Shown: positions 61,401 to 64,000 of the stretch, one piece after another
Layout: every line of letters begins with the position of its first letter
How positions within the stretch are numbered: position 1 is the first letter of the stretch
Source: Symbiodinium natans
Lineage: Eukaryota; Sar; Dinophyceae; Suessiales; Symbiodiniaceae
Assembly: GCA_905221605.1 (NCBI GenBank)
Contig: CAJNDS010001779.1
Span: 301,146-365,145 of the forward strand
Direction of reading: 5' to 3'
Length of the DNA: 64,000 bases
The notes under the pieces: generated by a model
Seen by the model: the letters and a program-made list of their open reading frames with translations, nothing else
Told to the model about the DNA's origin: nothing
Database searches by the model: none
Made by a program: the position numbers and the translations under genes

Positions 61401-62090
61401 GTTTAGGGTTTAGGGTTTAGGGTTTACTTGCAAAATCTACAAGTGAAGCCTTTCCTGCTATGTACGAGAGGTGCTGCTCGACAGGCCCCCATCTCAAAGC
61501 AAATATAGGACCCTCAAGCAGTAGGCCCCCCTTACATAAAGAGGACCCCAATAACATACCCCGAATATCCTAACCCCCCCCCTCCCCCCCGCCCCCACCC
61601 TACATCTTCTCACGTAGAACTCGTGGGCACGCAAAGCCAGGCCCCTGAACCCAACCCCCATCCGATATCCGATATTGCTTAGTCAGACCATGGGCATGCA
61701 ATGTGTGCTTCATGTTTGGTTCAGTAGGGTTTAGGGTTTAGGGTTTAGGGTTTAGGGTTTAGGGTTTAGGGTTTAGGGTTTAGGGTTAGGGCCTAGGCGC
61801 ACTTAAGTAGAATCCCTTCAAATGAGGATGTGGGGGCATGGGGCCGGGGAGGTGGGCCTTCGACGATGATGCTCGCAATGCCGATCTCTCCATTCAATGC
61901 CAGCCCGGTGCGACCCTCACACTTGTCCTCTGAGTTGCTCAGTTCATAAGCCCCCAAAAAAACAGAACACTTTCAGTTCTGTAGGGGATTATAGTATCCC
62001 AAAAAAGTGTAAAAGTGTACCTCACTCAACTGCTAAGTCCTCATACTCCGTCGTACCGCTGCCAGAGACTGACGAAATCCTCCGTTTTGA
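50690..62090 (-). CDS. Large protein of unknown function with repeated beta-strand-like segments (E)
   Basis: At least twelve exons of 45-140 nt on the minus strand chain in frame by the direct-repeat rule: SVSGSGTTEYED-KCEGRTG, ASIIVEG-NVDLLSGET, VKLALH-STSRNNLTADLK, VMVQGLAEADAFGSLTG, ATKLE-ADLTSGASFKVD, GVDVALSADAIVRFGL, IPGVPVTIKPQVSVEI, KGTISYKTTTASGS, WHHLSF-VDACVAVGLNL, SLDTSFLQDTIADAIR-LDCF. Segments of the type (S/T)-G-x-T-x-V-D-V-x-(V/L)-x-L-x recur, suggesting a repeated beta-sheet fold; WHHLSF resembles the WHHV motif of laminin-G-like folds but that is weak. No catalytic motif seen. Start and stop not identified; Ser/Gly-rich frames at 62650-62760 may be the 5' part. Confidence 0.65.
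51315..51365 (-). CDS. E exon candidate, QLALDTWDALLVP
   Basis: FGCQLALDTWDALLVP resembles IAVSLDTSFLQ. Junction not resolved. Confidence 0.4.
52300..52367 (-). CDS. E exon, LDCFSSVAGDVVGDVIDEAT
   Basis: Flanked by inverted telomeric arrays. Next exon not firmly joined. Confidence 0.68.
52443..52575. mobile_element. ATGGTCCCTTAGTATGGGC-family element
   Basis: Shared with 15664-15785 and partially 48978-49060: ATGGTCCCT...GGGCGCC near one end, AGGAGGTAGGGGACCAT then GGGCCCATGAAACTA near the other. Confidence 0.7.
53484..53544 (-). CDS. E exon, DQIAVSLDTSFLQDTIADAI
   Basis: Acceptor GCTAG. Exit ATCC before GCC; next exon begins GCC after GCGCAG, giving ADAIRLDCFSSVAGDVV. Confidence 0.7.
54215..54279 (-). 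CDS. E exon, VDACVAVGLNLIATAGLSAL
   Basis: Flanked below by CCCTAAA/TCAACCC repeats and above by TTTAGGG repeats. Joins DQIAVSL of the next exon. Confidence 0.7.
54457..54594 (-). CDS. E exon, GTISYKTTTASGSLIQTGGG
   Basis: 46 codons ending STRSADTVAWHHLSF. Exit before GTGG; next exon begins GTGG after CTGAG, giving HHLSFVDACVAVGLNL. Confidence 0.75.
54901..54987 (-). CDS. E exon, IPGVPVTIKPQVSVEIRAAG
   Basis: Reads VVIWLIPGVPVTIKPQVSVE then IRAAGICVR after CGCAG. Confidence 0.7.
55695..55740 (-). CDS. E exon, AGVDVALSADAIVRFGL
   Basis: Acceptor GCAAG. Flanked by inverted telomeric arrays. Exit is frame-compatible after ADAI or FGL. Confidence 0.65.
56640..56684 (-). CDS. E exon, ADLTSGASFKVDPQT
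   Basis: 45 nt between a CCCTAAA array (low side) and a TTTAGGG array (high side). LTSGASFKVD repeats the pattern LLSGETTVDV. Confidence 0.7.
56990..57345 (-). other. Repeat-free segment inside an E intron
   Basis: Minus frame of 80 codons (AHGTNERALPAEACDKYEHQ ... HVHGWLLVRAKLKDTF). The flanking E exons join to each other exactly without it (KLE-ADLTSG), so it is intronic, perhaps a nested gene or part of an element. Confidence 0.35.
58081..58152 (-). CDS. E exon, VMVQGLAEADAFGSLTGAVA
   Basis: Ends TKLE. Exit GAG before GCCC; next exon begins GCAG after GCCAG (shared GC). Confidence 0.7.
58429..58466. repeat. (CT)n microsatellite
   Basis: About 18 CT units after a G tract. Confidence 0.9.
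58480..59030. other. Repeat-free segment with open frames on both strands, inside E
   Basis: Minus frame 58622-58978 (ECARAVRARFGDQVVRVCLV ...) and plus frames up to 123 codons. It lies in the intron between the STSRNN and VMVQGL exons' neighbourhood, so it is not part of E. Preceded by a (CT)n run. No family recognised. Confidence 0.25.
59976..60011 (-). CDS. E 36-nt exon, STSRNNLTADLK
   Basis: Twelve codons. Exit AAA before GTGGCC; next exon begins GTGATG after CCAAG (shared GTG). Confidence 0.68.
60746..60807 (-). CDS. E exon, NVDLLSGETTVDVSVKLALH
   Basis: Acceptor ACCAG then GCAACG. Exit CAC before TC; next exon begins TC after GAAG. Confidence 0.72.
60953..61052. mobile_element. CTTAAGAACCCC-family element
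   Basis: Ends TACTACTTGCTTAAGAACCC and GGGTTCTTAAGCAAATGGTA are inverted. Copies at 40063-40170 and (partial) 36880-36957. A distant relative pair sits at 59390-59475 and 59500-59640. Confidence 0.78.
61858..61930 (-). CDS. E exon, CEGRTGLALNGEIGIASIIVE
   Basis: Joins as TTEYEDKCEGRTGLALNGEI. Exit after GAAG... with GC shared with the next exon, giving IIVEGNVDLLSGET. Confidence 0.75.
61931..62036. mobile_element. Introner element in gene E (GTTGCTCAGTT family)
   Basis: 106 bp bracketed by GTCCTC direct repeats. Minus-strand ends CTTAGCAGTTGAG and CAACTCAG. Related copy at 39178-39271 interrupts gene D. Removal with one repeat copy restores both frames. Confidence 0.85.
62043..62090 (-). 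CDS. E exon, RISSVSGSGTTEYE
   Basis: Ends at GAG before GAC. The flanking direct repeat GAGGAC (GTCCTC on plus at 62037-62042 and 61925-61930) brackets a 106-bp inverted-repeat element. Confidence 0.65.
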
Positions 62091-62279
62091 GCTTGGGGGC
62101 TTGGGGATGCTCCCCCTTAGACCAACAGTCCTTAATAGGGTTTAGGGTTTAGGGTTTAGGGCATGAAAGTAGGGGGTACGATCATCCCCGTTAAGGGCTG
62201 CTAGTAGAAGAGGAAGCATCCCGAGCCTTGGGGCTGTTTAGGGTCGAAGCCCTATCTAAAACTCGTAAGCCCTGTAGGA

Positions 62280-62440
62280 ACCTAGACTCTAGACCCTAAA
62301 CCCTAACCCTAAACCCTAAACCCTAAACCCTAAACCCTAAACTCGTAAGCCCTGTAGGAACCTAGACTCTAGACCCTAAACCCTAACCCTAAACCCTAAA
62401 CCCTAAACCCTAAACCCTAAACCCTAAACCCTAAACCCCT
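62280..62440. repeat. Tandem duplication of a 60-bp unit containing a telomeric array
   Basis: AACTCGTAAGCCCTGTAGGA ... AACCCTAAACCC occurs twice head to tail (from 62268 and 62340), with identical non-telomeric parts. Shows that array plus flank can be duplicated together. Confidence 0.85.
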
Positions 62441-62574
62441 TAAATGAGCCGTGCTTGGGACTAGGGCAGCGCGAGAAAGCCCAATCACAGTGTACCTTGG
62501 CCTCTTCTAGCTTGGGCCACCAAAACGAAATTTTAAAACAAAACGAACCTGAATCTATGTTGCAAAGAAAAGCA

Positions 62575-62765
62575 TGAACATAAAGACTAACCTTAATCTA
62601 TGTTACACAGCAAAGCATGAAAAAAAAAAACAGTGTAAGACTGCACGGTGGTCGAAGCAGTTGCGGTGCTGCTGCCGCTTCCTCCAGACTCCCGCTGCAC
62701 CTCCTGCGGCTTTTCTGGGGTCTATGCGGCCAGGTTCGGGGTACGAAGCTTTGAAAAACAAATAG
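62575..62765 (-). other. Possible 5' exon of E
   Basis: Minus frame reads TPEKPQEVQRESGGSGSSTA then TASTTVQS, a Ser/Thr/Gly linker-like sequence. All frames are open, so strand and frame are unsure. Confidence 0.25.
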
Positions 62766-64000
62766 GGTTTAGGGTTTAGGGTTTGGGGATTAGGGTTTAG
62801 GGTTTGGGGTTTAGGGTTTAGGGCTTAGGGTTTCGGGTTTGAAAAACCACTACAACCACAAAGCACCTAAACCCTGACCCCGGGAGCAATCCAACCCTCT
62901 GTGGACCAGAGCCCTGGCCCAAAAGCCCAGAATCCAAAGAAGTTTAGGGTTTGGGATTTTGGTTTAGGGTTTAGGGTTTAGGGTTTAGGGCTTAGGGCTT
63001 AGGGTTTAGGGTTGAGGGTTATAGGGTTATCGGGGTTTAGGTTTAGGGTTTACGGTTGTAGGGGTTTAGGGAGTTCGTGGAGGTAGGAGCTTTCCAATCC
63101 TTCTGGCGCCACCCCAAAAACAACACTTGGGGTTTAGGGTCTAGGCTTCAGGGTTTAGGGTTTCGGGTTTGGGGTTCAGGGATTAGGGCACCGAAACTCC
63201 CCCCCTTGTCGGGGGTTCCCGGCTCCTGACTCCGTAGGGAGGAGCGGCCCCCGCTACTTCGAGGGCTCCCTCCGCTTCCGGTCCCGTTGCTCAATTTGCC
63301 TGGCTCGCGGTGCACCCCTTGGAGGATTCAAACTGGTAGAGCCCCTAAATCCTAAACCCTAACCCTAAACCCTGAACCCTAAGTCCTTCTTCTACTTTTG
63401 GGTCATGCTAAGGAAGCCTTGAGGGGATCTGCCTCTCGGATCCTTCCAGAAATCTGGGCTCGTAGGGCTTAGGGCTTCAGGCTCAGGGAAGTGAAGGGTT
63501 GGGTTCAGGATTTCAGGGTTTTCAAGGGCTTAGGGTTGAGGGTTGAGGGTTTAGGGCCGGTGCGCTGGCACCTTGGGAGGAGGACTGTTTAGACCGGGTA
63601 GTGAGGTGTCGCCATTGATTTTATCCCTGCAGCCACCTTTCAGGCCGTGTATATACATATAAATCATATGCGTACATATATAGATATATATATATATATA
63701 TGTATGTATTATATATGTACACATATATGTATATACGCACATATAAATACAACTATGTATATATATATATATAGATATGCACATACATACGGTCGAACAC
63801 CCCAATGGACGATCCTCGAATCCATCACGCATCATGGAAAAGCATGTGCACGTGTTACGCACAGGCCTTTGTTGATGAGTCCGTAACATACATATATATA
63901 TATATGTATACATATATATATATATATGTATATACATAAATGCAAACAAACCTTCTAACATTGTACTACCCACCTGTGTTATGATAGACCGCTAGATTCT

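Overview
This is a eukaryotic nuclear window saturated with interstitial telomere-type heptamers (TTTAGGG/CCCTAAA, both orientations, more than a hundred arrays). Between the arrays lie short unique segments. Read on the minus strand, many of these are exons of 15-150 nt that join into proteins. I found no exon I could confidently assign to the plus strand, so the window reads as one long unidirectional minus-strand gene block. The telomere unit, one-sided gene orientation, tiny exons and non-GT introns suggest an alveolate, most likely of the dinoflagellate lineage (syndinian-like). That placement is inference; no rRNA or organelle gene is present to test it.

Layout, in coding order from high to low coordinates: (E) about 62.1 to 50 kb, a large protein of unknown function whose exons chain in frame and contain recurring short beta-strand-like segments; (D) about 47.8 to 33.3 kb, a large cysteine-rich, probably secreted protein built from repeated PAN/Apple-like modules plus two copies of a second Cys domain; (C) 30.48 to 29.35 kb, a compact three-exon gene for a secreted or surface protein with two tandem Cys-rich repeats; (T1) 27.84 to 20.08 kb, a very divergent alpha-type tubulin; (T2) 16.21 to about 2.4 kb, an even more divergent beta-type tubulin. 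The two tubulin genes are neighbours on the same strand.

The main discovery is the intron system. In about twenty independent junctions the intron ends in AG, its 5' end is usually not GT (GA, GC, GG, CA, AC occur), and its first 1-7 bases repeat the first bases of the downstream exon, as a target-site duplication would. Removing the intron plus one copy of the direct repeat restores the frame and often completes a conserved motif. Several introns are clearly members of multicopy families with terminal inverted repeats (MITE-like introners). Others carry telomeric arrays, commonly TTTAGGG at the 5' side and CCCTAAA at the 3' side of the transcript, so the telomere repeats could form the stem that terminal inverted repeats form in the other families. 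Telomeric arrays also sit inside individual copies of the inverted-repeat families whose paralogues lack them, often starting at an element-internal CCCTA/TAGGG seed.

The remaining sequence is introns and spacers: about fifteen families of inverted-repeat elements, homopolymer C/G tracts, (TA)n/(TACA)n/(CT)n microsatellites, a roughly 340-bp (CAG)n array and a roughly 110-bp (AGT)n array. Open frames of 60-120 codons through these repeats are not genes.
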